Assembly: GCA_026126205.1 (NCBI GenBank)
Contig: JAHCJP010000005.1
Span: 1-64,000, forward strand
Direction: 5' to 3'
Length of the DNA: 64,000 nucleotides
DNA from: Maricaulaceae bacterium
GTDB lineage: Bacteria; Pseudomonadota; Alphaproteobacteria; Caulobacterales; Maricaulaceae
Shown here: positions 52,479 to 59,852 of the stretch, in pieces
How positions within the stretch are numbered: the stretch's first letter is position 1
Layout: each line of letters begins with the position of its first letter
Notes under the pieces: model-generated
What the model saw: the letters and a program-made list of their open reading frames with translations, nothing else
Databases searched by the model: none
What the model was told of the DNA's origin: nothing
Program-made: the position numbers and the translations under genes

Positions 52479-53795
52479 TCAGTCCTCCCGTGCGGCGGCG
52501 AAGGCGTGGCGCAGGAACTCCTCCGCCATCGCGGTGTCGTCCGCCCCGCCCATCATCTTGTTGGTGAACAGCAGCGCGACCGAATCCGTGGCGGGGTCGC
52601 ACCAGAACGCGGTTCCGAACCCGCCCCACCAGCCGAAACGCCCGGCGGGGGTCAGCGCGTCGTCCGCCACCGTCACGGCCACGCCGAGGCCCCAGCCATG
52701 GACATCCCAGAAATCTTCCGGGAACCAGGGCGAGGCGGCCTTCTGCTGCGCCGTGATCTGGTCGGTCAGCATTTCGGCGACGAGGGCTGCGGACAGCAGG
52801 CGGCGGCCGCCATGAACGCCGCCGTTCAGCAGCATGCGGCCGAAGGCGTGGAAATCGCCCACGGTCGACACCTGGCCGCCGCCGCCGGCCTCGAACGGCG
52901 GCGGTTCGGCGAAGCTGGCGCCGGACGACGCCGTCCACGGCGCATAGGCGCCGGTTTCCGGGTCGCGCCAGTAGAGGCTGGCCAGCCGCTGCGCCGGGGC
53001 GTGAAAGCCGGTGTCCGCCATGCCCAGCGGTTCGAAAATCCGTTGGCGCTGGAACGCGCCGAGGCTCATGCCGCTGGCGCGGGCGACCAGCACGCCGGCC
53101 ACGTCGAGACCATTGTGATACAGCCAGCGTTCGCCGGGATGATCGATCAGCGGCAGTTCGCCGATGCGGCGCATGTACTCGTCCGCGCTTGCCGTGAACA
53201 GGCGCGGGCCGGGGGCGACCCCCAGCTCCGCCATTCGCCGCATCACGGCGGAGTCCATGGCCGGGCCGGGCGCGAAGCCGAGGCCGAAACGCATGGTCAG
53301 CAGGTCGCGCAGGCTCACCGGCCGCGCCGCCGCTACGGTGTCGTTCAGGCCGCTGTCCGGCGCGCGCAGCACGCGGCGGTCCGCCAGTTCCGGCAGCCAG
53401 CGGTCGACCGGCCCGTCCAGGTCCAGCACCCCGTCATCGACCAGCATCAGCGCCGCAACCGCCGTCACCGGCTTGCCGATCGAGGCGACGGCGAACACCG
53501 TCTCCGGCGTTACCGGCGCGCCGCTGTCCAGGTCCCGCACCCCGCCGGCATGGACGTGAACCCCGGCGCCGCGCGCGGCCAGCGCCACGAACCCCGGCGT
53601 TTCGCCGCCGGCCAGGCGCGCGTCCAGCGCCGCGTCCAGCGCGTCATAACGGGCCGGGCGCCAGGTCACCGCCGCCGGTTCGCCGGGGCCGCACGCGACC
53701 GGCAGCAAGGCCGCCGCCCCCGCGCCGGCCAGCAGGTCTCTGCGTGAAATATTTCCCTGTCCCAGCCCAGCCACGGACTGTCTGCTCACTGCCAT
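52479..53795 (-). CDS. Tat-exported serine hydrolase (class C beta-lactamase fold)
   Basis: A 438-aa protein. The N-terminus carries a twin-arginine motif (ISRRDLLAGAGAAALLPVAC) ending in a lipobox-like AC-G, so a Tat lipoprotein is likely. SxxK is in FAVASIGKPVTAV (about residue 106) and YxN in WLYHNGLDVAG. The third motif is not KTG but the RFGWWGGFGTAFW variant of esterase/6-aminohexanoate-dimer-hydrolase-like members. Hence an esterase is as likely as a beta-lactamase. Second gene of the MarR operon. Confidence 0.88.
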   Translation of the reverse strand: MAVSRQSVAGLGQGNISRRDLLAGAGAAALLPVACGPGEPAAVTWRPARYDALDAALDARLAGGETPGFVALAARGAGVHVHAGGVRDLDSGAPVTPETVFAVASIGKPVTAVAALMLVDDGVLDLDGPVDRWLPELADRRVLRAPDSGLNDTVAAARPVSLRDLLTMRFGLGFAPGPAMDSAVMRRMAELGVAPGPRLFTASADEYMRRIGELPLIDHPGERWLYHNGLDVAGVLVARASGMSLGAFQRQRIFEPLGMADTGFHAPAQRLASLYWRDPETGAYAPWTASSGASFAEPPPFEAGGGGQVSTVGDFHAFGRMLLNGGVHGGRRLLSAALVAEMLTDQITAQQKAASPWFPEDFWDVHGWGLGVAVTVADDALTPAGRFGWWGGFGTAFWCDPATDSVALLFTNKMMGGADDTAMAEEFLRHAFAAARED

Positions 53796-53824
53796 CCTCC
53801 CCTTCGGCCCTTCGGCCTTTCTGG

Positions 53825-54250
53825 TTACGCCGCCTTCGCCCAGGCCAGGGCGCGCAGGCTGTCGGCGGTTTCACCGCCCATCGATTCCAGGATCGTCGAT
53901 TGCGTCTTGCGCCAGGACAGGAAGGCGGCGTTCAGCGCCTCGCGCCCCTTGCCCGTCACTTCGGCGATGCGTTCGCGCGCGTCCTTTCCGCGCCGGATCT
54001 CCAGCAGGCCGCGCTGCTCCAGCACCGCGAGATTGCGGGTCATGGTGGTGCGGTCGGCGCTGAGGATCGCGGCCAGTTCGCCGGTCGTTTTCGGGCCGGC
54101 CAGCGTCAGCACCGCCAGCGCCGAAAACTGCGTCGAGCGCAGGCCGTGCGGGCGCAGGGCGCGGTCGAAATCGCGCGTGATCCGCCGCGCCGCCCGCCGC
54201 GAGGCGAGGCACAGACAGCCCTTGGTTTCGATCAGGCCCGGATTGAACAT
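53825..54250 (-). CDS. MarR-family regulator heading a seven-gene operon
   Basis: A 141-aa winged-HTH repressor: CLASRRAARRITRDFDRALR dimerisation helix, RSTQFSALAVLTLAGPKTTG, the recognition part ILSADRTTMTRNLAVLEQRG and the wing RGKDARERIAEVT. ATG 54250 lies 6 nt downstream of a perfect 16-bp palindrome that overlaps its promoter, arguing for autorepression. The same transcript continues through serine hydrolase, GST, two DUF1428, NTF2-like and VOC genes, with gaps of 3-47 nt. Confidence 0.9.
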   Translation of the reverse strand: MFNPGLIETKGCLCLASRRAARRITRDFDRALRPHGLRSTQFSALAVLTLAGPKTTGELAAILSADRTTMTRNLAVLEQRGLLEIRRGKDARERIAEVTGKGREALNAAFLSWRKTQSTILESMGGETADSLRALAWAKAA

Positions 54251-54256
54251 GCTATT

Positions 54257-54286
54257 ACGTGTATATACACGTTTCACTGGTGTCAA
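54257..54286 (-). promoter_or_regulatory. MarR promoter with 16-bp palindromic operator
   Basis: The consensus -35 TTGACA (54286-54281 on the - strand) is followed by the perfect palindrome ACGTGTATATACACGT (54257-54272), which covers the -10 region. The predicted transcript start is at or within 3 nt of the MarR ATG, so the mRNA is probably leaderless. Confidence 0.7.
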
Positions 54287-54373
54287 TGCGCGGAGAGGGG
54301 AGAGGGGATTCGTTAGGCGCAGAGCAGCCGGAAGGGCGGGGAGGGGATCAGGAATCGGAGGCGGGCGGCCAGA

Positions 54374-54655
54374 TCACCCTTGCTGCACCAGTTCGATCTT
54401 CAGCTTCGCGCCCGTCGCCTCGGCATAGCGGCGCAGAGTGGCGAGGGAGGGGGACACATGACCCCCCTCCAGCCGCGCCACCGCGGACTGGGTGGTGCCG
54501 AGGCGTTTCGCCAGCTCGGCCTGTGTTAGCCGGGCCTGCGTCCGCGCCCGCACCAGCGCCTCGATGACGGCGTATTCGGCGTCGGCCTGCGCATACTCGG
54601 CGCGGAAGGCCGGATCGGCCATCAGCCGGGCTTTCAGGTCTTTCAGACGGGTCAT
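54374..54655 (-). CDS. XRE-family antitoxin (HigA-like)
   Basis: A 93-aa protein with the HTH LTQAELAKRLGTTQSAVARLE (about residues 43-63) preceded by an N-terminal helical part, typical of antitoxins paired with Gp49/HigB toxins. It overlaps the toxin gene stop by 4 nt, so toxin first, antitoxin second, as in higBA. Probably represses the promoter at 54978-55010. The C-terminus KLKIELVQQG is the usual end of this subgroup. Confidence 0.88.
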   Translation of the reverse strand: MTRLKDLKARLMADPAFRAEYAQADAEYAVIEALVRARTQARLTQAELAKRLGTTQSAVARLEGGHVSPSLATLRRYAEATGAKLKIELVQQG

Positions 54656-54975
54656 GGCTTCACCTGTTTCATGCGTTCGCGGGCGATGGCCAGCGCGCGC
54701 GGCGGGGTTTTCTGCGTTTTCTTGGCGAAGACGTGCAGGACCACGACGCGGCGGCCCGAGGCGGTGACGTATATCCCCCGCGCGGCGCCGCCCGGCGCCT
54801 TGGCCCGCAACTCCCACAGCTTGCCTTCCAGATGTTTGACATGCGGTTCGCGCAAGGCCTGCAGGCCGAGAGTCTCCACCATTTCCATCAGGCGCACCAG
54901 CCGCGCCTGCAGGGCGGGCGGCAGGGCCGCGAGCTCGTCTTCGGCGGCGTCCAGCAGTTCGACCGTCCATCGCAC
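54652..54975 (-). CDS. RelE/HigB-superfamily toxin (Gp49-like)
   Basis: A 107-aa protein of the phage-derived Gp49-like/HigB group: WTVELLDAAEDELAALPPAL at the N-terminus, HVKHLEGKLWELRAKAPGGAARGIYV in the middle and VVVLHVFAKKTQKTPPRALA at the end, where the basic residues form the RNase site of the superfamily. GTG 54975 is placed at the predicted +1 of a TATATA promoter. The frame is open to 54999, but that would include the promoter. It sits between the MarR operon and the GTA remnant. Confidence 0.88.
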   Translation of the reverse strand: MRWTVELLDAAEDELAALPPALQARLVRLMEMVETLGLQALREPHVKHLEGKLWELRAKAPGGAARGIYVTASGRRVVVLHVFAKKTQKTPPRALAIARERMKQVKP

Positions 54976-54977
54976 AG

Positions 54978-55010
54978 ACGCTATATAGCGTATCCGCAAT
55001 TACTCGGCAA
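54978..55010 (-). promoter_or_regulatory. TA promoter with palindromic -10
   Basis: TTGCCG (55010-55005), a 17-nt spacer and TATATA (54987-54982) on the - strand. The -10 is inside the perfect palindrome ACGCTATATAGCGT (54978-54991). The +1 coincides with the toxin GTG, implying a leaderless, antitoxin-repressed transcript. Confidence 0.7.
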
Positions 55011-55027
55011 GGGATGCAGCCCCATCC

Positions 55028-55072
55028 GTGGACAAGCCGCCGCCTGTCCACGCCGCGCGGGAAATATTCCCG
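55028..55072. promoter_or_regulatory. two dyads upstream of the GTA cluster
   Basis: GTGGAC (55028-55033) pairs with GTCCAC (55046-55051). CGGGAA-ATA-TTCCCG spans 55058-55072. They lie 75-120 bp before the first GTA gene and may be operators or structured leader RNA. No match to a known GTA activator site can be claimed. Confidence 0.35.
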
Positions 55073-55145
55073 TGACCGGGCGGGGGGTTGCGCGAAAGCC
55101 GCCGCGAACGGTCCGGGGGAGACATCGGCCGGGCTATTGTCAGGC

Positions 55146-55694
55146 ATGGTCGAAAAAACCGCCCCCGAGCCGGCCGCCGAGCCGGCCCCCGATCCGGCCG
55201 CGGACCCGCCGGCCGCCAGGCCCCGCAAACGCGACCGCGCCGAATGGACGGTGCTGGAGAACGCCCGGCTGGCCGGAGAGACGCCGCGGTCCATCGCCGC
55301 CCGCACCGGCCTGAAGCCCAACTATGTCGTGCAGAAGCTGTGGCTGCTCGGCAATGAATCCCCCGCGCGGCGCAGGGCGCGGCTGGCGCTGTTGCGCCGC
55401 CGCCAGCTCGCCCGCGCCGAAACCGAACTGGCCGAAGGCGACGCCGACACGGCGGCGCGCATCGCCCGCGCCATCGTGGCGCTGACCGCGGCGGGCAAAA
55501 GCCTGGAGGAGTTCATGAAACCCGATGACGCCGAAACCAGACACACCCGGAGCGCCGAACCCGCCGGACGGGTCAGCCTCGAGGAATTGCGCGCCGAAGT
55601 GGAGCGCCGCTACCTTGGCCGCCACGAACGCCGAAGCATGCCGGACGGCGATCCGGGAGATGGACCGGGAGGCGCTGAACCGGGCGCTGGCTGA
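55146..55694 (+). CDS. GTA small-terminase-like protein (g1)
   Basis: A 182-aa protein. After a disordered Pro/Ala/Glu N-terminus, residues 30-120 are helical with an HTH-like block (WTVLENARLAGETPRSIAAR, then TGLKPNYVVQKLWLLGNESP) and an Arg-rich helix. This suits a small terminase that recognises or grips DNA. The call rests mainly on its position immediately before the large terminase and on overall resemblance to GTA TerS. The ATG at 55146 has no strong SD. The C-terminal tail is Gly/Asp-rich. Confidence 0.65.
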   Translation: MVEKTAPEPAAEPAPDPAADPPAARPRKRDRAEWTVLENARLAGETPRSIAARTGLKPNYVVQKLWLLGNESPARRRARLALLRRRQLARAETELAEGDADTAARIARAIVALTAAGKSLEEFMKPDDAETRHTRSAEPAGRVSLEELRAEVERRYLGRHERRSMPDGDPGDGPGGAEPGAG

Positions 55695-57012
55695 CTGGTG
55701 GCTAGCGGACGGCGCCCGCGACGAACAGAAACCGCCGGACGGCGACTGGCGCGTCTGGCTGTTCATGGGCGGGCGCGGCGCCGGCAAGACCCGCGCCGGG
55801 GCCGAATGGGTGCTGCAGCAGGTGCGCGCCGGGCGGCGGCGCATCGCGCTGGCCGGGCAGACGCTCAGCGACGTGCGCGAGGTGATGGTGGAGGGGCCTT
55901 CGGGTCTCGCCCGCATCGCGCCGCCCGCCGAACGCCCGCGTTACGAGCCGTCGCGCCGCCGGCTGGTGTTTCCCTGCGGGGCGGAGGGGTTCGCCTTTTC
56001 CGGCGAGGATCCCGACAGCCTGCGCGGGCCGCAGTTCGACGCCGCCTGGGCCGATGAATTCGCCGCCTGGGCGCGGCCGCAGGCGGCGCTGGACATGCTG
56101 CGCATGGGTCTGCGCCTCGGCCCCGATCCGCGGCTGATGGTCACCACCACGCCGCGCCCGGTCGCGGCGCTGAAACGGCTGGCGCAGGCGGAGGGAACTG
56201 TCACCACCCGCTCGGCCATGGACCGCAATGCGAAGCACCTCGCCCCCGGCTTTCTGGGCGCCATGCGCGCCGCCTATGGCGGTTCGCTGCTGGCGCGGCA
56301 GGAGCTGGAGGGGCTGCTGATCGACGATCCGCCCGGCGCGCTGTGGACGCGGGCGATGATCGAGGCCGCCTTCGACCCCGCCCCGCCGGGGCTGGCGGAT
56401 TTTGCGCGCATCGTCATCGCCGTCGACCCGCCGGCCGGCGCCGGGGCGGGCGCCGCCGAATGCGGCATCGTCGCCGCCGGGGCGCTGGGCGAGGGCGCGG
56501 GCCGCCGCGCCTGGCTGCTGGCCGATCTCAGCTTCGGCCCCGCCGCGCCGGGCGACTGGGCCGCCGCCGTGGGCCGCGCCTATCGGGAATTCCAGGCCGG
56601 CCGCGTGATCGCAGAGGCCAACCAGGGCGGCGAAATGGTCGCCGCCGTGTTGCGCGCCGCGGCGCCGGACCTGCCGGTGAAACTGGTGCGCGCATCGCGC
56701 GGCAAGGCGGCGCGGGCCGAACCGGTCGCCGCGCTTTACTCCGCCGGGCGCGTGCGCCACGCCGCGCGCTTCGCGGCGCTGGAAGACCAGCTCTGTTCGC
56801 TGGGCGCGGACCGGGCGTTTACGGGGCGGGGCGGGGGTGGATTTGGCTCTGGTGGTTTTGGAGATGGTTCAGGCTTTGGAGGCGGCTTTGGCTCTGGTTT
56901 CGGCTCTGGCGGGGCGGGCAGCCCCGACCGCGCCGACGCCGCCGTCTGGGCGCTGACCGAACTGCTGATCCCCGCGCAACCGCCCCTGAACCCGCGTATC
57001 CGATTGTTATGA
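55615..57012 (+). CDS. terL: GTA large terminase (g2), with Gly-rich insertion
   Basis: A ~465-aa DNA-packaging motor. The ATPase domain has Walker A GGRGAGKT (about 52-59), SDVREVMVEGPSG, and Walker B with catalytic acid in AAWADEFAAW (about 143-152). The nuclease domain has an Asp in IVIAVDPPAG and VIAEANQGGEMV, ending DRADAAVWALTELLI. Between LGADRAFTGR and SPDRADA a 30-residue Gly/Phe/Ser insertion is present. The start is uncertain: TTG 55615 (overlap of 80 nt with g1) or ATG 55660. Otherwise intact and possibly functional. Confidence 0.9.
   Translation: MAATNAEACRTAIREMDREALNRALADWWLADGARDEQKPPDGDWRVWLFMGGRGAGKTRAGAEWVLQQVRAGRRRIALAGQTLSDVREVMVEGPSGLARIAPPAERPRYEPSRRRLVFPCGAEGFAFSGEDPDSLRGPQFDAAWADEFAAWARPQAALDMLRMGLRLGPDPRLMVTTTPRPVAALKRLAQAEGTVTTRSAMDRNAKHLAPGFLGAMRAAYGGSLLARQELEGLLIDDPPGALWTRAMIEAAFDPAPPGLADFARIVIAVDPPAGAGAGAAECGIVAAGALGEGAGRRAWLLADLSFGPAAPGDWAAAVGRAYREFQAGRVIAEANQGGEMVAAVLRAAAPDLPVKLVRASRGKAARAEPVAALYSAGRVRHAARFAALEDQLCSLGADRAFTGRGGGGFGSGGFGDGSGFGGGFGSGFGSGGAGSPDRADAAVWALTELLIPAQPPLNPRIRLL
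56824..56925 (+). repeat. low-complexity Gly/Phe/Ser-coding repeat within terL
   Basis: Short tandem units of GGC-TTT-GGC-TCT type, encoding GGFGSGGFG-like repeats. Codon choice (many GGT, GGA, TTT, TCT) is unlike the strongly GC-ending neighbours, so it looks like a recent slippage or insertion product. It is in frame. Confidence 0.8.
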
Positions 57013-57019
57013 GGCAACC

Positions 57020-58174
57020 ATGCTCGACGCCCTTTCGAAATTCTTCGCCCGCGAGACCAAGGCGAGCGCGGCCAAGCGCCTGATCGCGCTTTCCCTCGGC
57101 CGCCAGCCGGTGTGGACGCCGCGCGAGTTTTCGGCCCTGGCCCGCGAGGGTTACGCCCGCAACGCCGTCGCCCATCGCTGTGTGAAGCTGATCGCCGAGG
57201 CGGCGGCGGCCGCGCCGCTGGTTCCCCTGCGCGGCGGCCGGGCGCGCGACGGCGACGCGGCGGCGGCGCTGCTGGCCGCGCCGAACCCGGACCAGTCGGG
57301 CGCCGAGCTGCTGGAATGCCATTACGGCTATCTGCAGGTGGCGGGAAACGCCTATCTGGAGCTGGCCGAGATCGGCGGCGAACCGCGCGAGCTTTACGCC
57401 CTGCGCCCGGACCGGATGAAAGTGATCCCCGGCGCGCGCGGCTGGCCCGACGGCTGGGAATATTCGGTGGGCGGGCGCACGGCGCATTTCGCGCGCGACC
57501 GCGCCTCGGGCCGCAGCCCGGTTCTGCACATGCGCCTGTTTCACCCCGCCGACGATCATTACGGCATGAGCCCGCTGCAGGCCGCGGCGCAGGCCGTGGA
57601 CGTGCACAATGCCGGCGGCGCCTGGGCCAAGGCGCTGCTCGACAACGCCGCCCGCCCGTCCGGCGCGCTGGTGTTCGCCGCCCGCGAGGGCGAGGGGCGG
57701 CTGACCGAGGATCAATACCGGCGCCTGAAGGAAGAGCTGACCGAACAGCATGCCGGCGCCGCCAACGCCGGCCGGCCGCTGGTGCTGGAAGGCGGGCTGG
57801 ACTGGAAGCCGATGGCGATGAGCCCGGCGGAGATGGATTTCATCGCCGCGCGGCGCGAGGCGGCGCGCGAGATCGCGCTCGCCTTCGGCGTGCCGCCGAT
57901 GCTGCTCGGCCTGCCGGGCGACAACACCTATTCGAACTACCGGGAGGCCAACCAGGCCCTGTGGCGCCTCGCCGTGCTGCCGCTGGCGCGCAAGACGGCC
58001 CGCGCGCTCACCGCCTGGCTGCGCCCCTGGCTGGGCCGCGATCTGGAGATCACCGTGGATGAAGAGGCCGTGCCGGCCCTGTCGGAAGAGCGCGCCGCGC
58101 GCTGGGCCCGCATCGGCGCGGCGGGCTTCCTCAGCGACGAGGAAAAACGCGCCCTGCTGGGGGTGCGGGCATGA
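57020..58174 (+). CDS. GTA portal protein, HK97 family (g3)
   Basis: A 384-aa portal subunit: YARNAVAHRCVKLIAEAAAA in the N-domain, YGYLQVAGNAYLEL, LRPDRMKVIPG, HPADDHYGMSPLQAA and ALAFGVPPMLLGLPGDNTYSNYREAN. The last is the hallmark loop of HK97-type/GTA portals. Length equals RcGTA g3, with no frameshift. It would form the dodecameric ring for DNA entry. It starts 7 nt after terL and its end overlaps the head-formation gene by 4 nt. Confidence 0.93.
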   Translation: MLDALSKFFARETKASAAKRLIALSLGRQPVWTPREFSALAREGYARNAVAHRCVKLIAEAAAAAPLVPLRGGRARDGDAAAALLAAPNPDQSGAELLECHYGYLQVAGNAYLELAEIGGEPRELYALRPDRMKVIPGARGWPDGWEYSVGGRTAHFARDRASGRSPVLHMRLFHPADDHYGMSPLQAAAQAVDVHNAGGAWAKALLDNAARPSGALVFAAREGEGRLTEDQYRRLKEELTEQHAGAANAGRPLVLEGGLDWKPMAMSPAEMDFIAARREAAREIALAFGVPPMLLGLPGDNTYSNYREANQALWRLAVLPLARKTARALTAWLRPWLGRDLEITVDEEAVPALSEERAARWARIGAAGFLSDEEKRALLGVRA

Positions 58175-58431
58175 GACCGCAGGGCGGACCGCAAAACCGC
58201 TGGCGGCTGGACCGCACGGTGACGCTGGGCGTGGTGCTGACGCTGGCCGCGCAGACGGCGGGGGCCCTGCTGTGGGCCGGCGCCGCCTCGGCGCGGCTCG
58301 ATCAGCTCGAGGCGCGGGCCGAGGCCGGGGCGACGGTCAATGAACGCCTGGCGCGGCTGGAGGAGCAGATCGCCCAGTCCCGCGCCAGCCTCGACCGCAT
58401 CGAACGCCGGCTGGACGAGCGGCGGGAGTGA
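58171..58431 (+). CDS. GTA head-formation protein (g3.5-like)
   Basis: An 86-aa protein with one N-terminal TM helix (TVTLGVVLTLAAQTAGALLW) and a coiled coil rich in E/R (NERLARLEEQIAQSRASLDR). It occupies the slot of the small RcGTA gene between portal and protease, which is required for head formation. It overlaps the portal stop by 4 nt. Membrane-anchored coiled-coil proteins of this type are found in nearly all complete GTA clusters. Confidence 0.8.
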   Translation: MRPQGGPQNRWRLDRTVTLGVVLTLAAQTAGALLWAGAASARLDQLEARAEAGATVNERLARLEEQIAQSRASLDRIERRLDERRE

Positions 58432-58438
58432 CGTAGTT

Positions 58439-58694
58439 CATCCTCCCCCTTGATGGGGTTTGAGGACGGGAAGGCGCCATCATTGCGCTCTTCCTGCATC
58501 GTCCTTCCAACACCCCTTCCGCCCGCTTCGCGGGCACCTTCCCCATCGAGGGGAAGGAGGAAGCTTGCTTTACCGGCGCAACAAACCTTTCGCCGTTTTC
58601 GCCGCGTGGACTGACGAAGCGCCGCAAGACGACGCATACGCCCTCCTTCCCCTCGATGGGGAAGGTGGCCGAACCTAGTGAGGCCGGAAGGGGT
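58439..58694. repeat. intergenic inverted-repeat element inside the GTA cluster
   Basis: CACCCCTTCCGCCCGCTTCG to CCCCATCGAGGGGAAGGAGG (58511-58560) is repeated inverted at 58642-58694 (CCTCCTTCCCCTCGATGGGG to CCGGAAGGGGTG). A partial copy lies at 58439-58467. The 344-bp gap between head-formation and protease genes holds only this element, and such a gap is not normal in GTA clusters. Confidence 0.8.
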
Positions 58695-58775
58695 GATCGA
58701 CGCCGGCAGCGAAGAACAGGCGCGTTGATGGCGCGCCAGCCGGCCAGCGGCCCCCGAACACCAAAGGACCCACCC

Positions 58776-59270
58776 ATGCCTGAAACCCTGACCCGGCCCC
58801 GCCTTGCGACGGGGGCCGACGCCGCGCGCGCGCCGTTTTTGCGGATCGAGGGCTATGCCAGCCTGTTCGACGCGCCGGACATGAATGGCGACATCGTGCG
58901 CCCCGGCGCGTTCGCCAAAAGCCTGCAGGAACGCGGCGCGGCGGGGCTGCGCATGCTGTTCCAGCACGCCGCCGACGAACCGGTGGGCGTGTGGGACGAG
59001 GCGCGCGAAACCGCCGCCGGGCTTTACGTGAAGGGCCGGGTGCTGCGCGCCGGGCCGCGCGGGCGGGCGGCGGCCGACCTGATCGCCGCCGGCGCCGTCG
59101 ACGGCCTGTCGATCGGCTTTCGCGTCATCGGCCAGCGCCCGCTTCCCGGCGGCGGGCGAGAGCTGCGCGAGCTGGAGCTGTGGGAGGTGAGCATCGTCAC
59201 CTTCCCGATGCTGGCCGGCGCGCGCCTGAGAGTGGCCCAGGATGGCCGGTCGGGGCGGTGGGCGGTGTGA
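58776..59270 (+). CDS. GTA prohead protease, HK97 family (g4)
   Basis: A 164-aa serine protease of the herpesvirus-assemblin-like U35 fold: FLRIEGYASLFDAPDMNGDI, catalytic His in MLFQHAADEPVG and Ser in DGLSIGFRVIG, then LELWEVSIVTFPM. It matures the capsid during head assembly. Start at ATG 58776; the upstream open frame lies in the repeat. Intact, although its substrate (the capsid) is truncated. Confidence 0.92.
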   Translation: MPETLTRPRLATGADAARAPFLRIEGYASLFDAPDMNGDIVRPGAFAKSLQERGAAGLRMLFQHAADEPVGVWDEARETAAGLYVKGRVLRAGPRGRAAADLIAAGAVDGLSIGFRVIGQRPLPGGGRELRELELWEVSIVTFPMLAGARLRVAQDGRSGRWAV

Positions 59271-59281
59271 CGGCGGAAAAT

Positions 59282-59773
59282 TCAGTCTTCCAGAGCCGGC
59301 TGCGCTCCGAAGCGGGCTTCGCCCGCGCGCCGGGCGTCGTCGAGGCTTTGCCCCGCGACCGGGACAAGAAACGCATCCGGGAGGGGCGCATCGGCGGGGC
59401 AGCGGCCAGGCGCGGCATTCCAGTGCGGCGTCGCGTTGAAGCCCCCCTGTGCGTTGCGCCTGAACAGCCAGCGGCCCCGGCCGGCCCCGGGCCGGAAATA
59501 CGTATGCTGAACGGTCAGCACCGTGACCGGGCCGGGTTCAAGATCGCCCCAGTGCACCTGCCGTATGTCCAGGTCCACGATCCACGGCCAGCTCATGACG
59601 ATGCAGTCGCCGCAATCATAGGGGATGGTCGGCGTCTGGCGGAGGATGCGGACGGTCGCCTCAGCGTCGAAACATGCCGGCGCCTGCGCCAGGGCGGCAG
59701 ACCCCGAGGCGGCGCCGGCCAGGGTCACCGACAGCAAGCATATGGAAAAGAGCGCGGGGCGGCGGCGCGTCAT
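59282..59773 (-). CDS. secreted hypothetical protein inserted in the GTA cluster
   Basis: A 163-aa protein with a signal peptide (ALFSICLLSVTLAGAASGSAA, cleaved before LAQAPA) and five Cys in the mature part (PACFDAE, YDCGDCIV, GRCPAD). I do not recognise the family. It is opposite in orientation to the GTA genes and ends 11 nt from the protease stop. ATG 59773 follows the signal-peptide logic; an upstream in-frame ATG adds a basic tail. Confidence 0.6.
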   Translation of the reverse strand: MTRRRPALFSICLLSVTLAGAASGSAALAQAPACFDAEATVRILRQTPTIPYDCGDCIVMSWPWIVDLDIRQVHWGDLEPGPVTVLTVQHTYFRPGAGRGRWLFRRNAQGGFNATPHWNAAPGRCPADAPLPDAFLVPVAGQSLDDARRAGEARFGAQPALED

Positions 59774-59852
59774 AGGCGCCAGATAACACTGTTTTCCCGC
59801 CCGCCGCCAACCGCGCCTGCGCGTCATCGCGGACGCGCAGGCGGCGTGAGGA

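Noticed and set aside
52479..53795. Classical AmpC beta-lactamase
   Set aside because: SxxK and YxN are present but the KTG box is replaced by a WWGGFG segment, so the broader serine-hydrolase call was preferred.
54976..54999. Upstream TTG start for the HigB-like toxin
   Set aside because: The extra 8 codons would contain the -10 box and operator palindrome, and family members start at the WTVELLD region.
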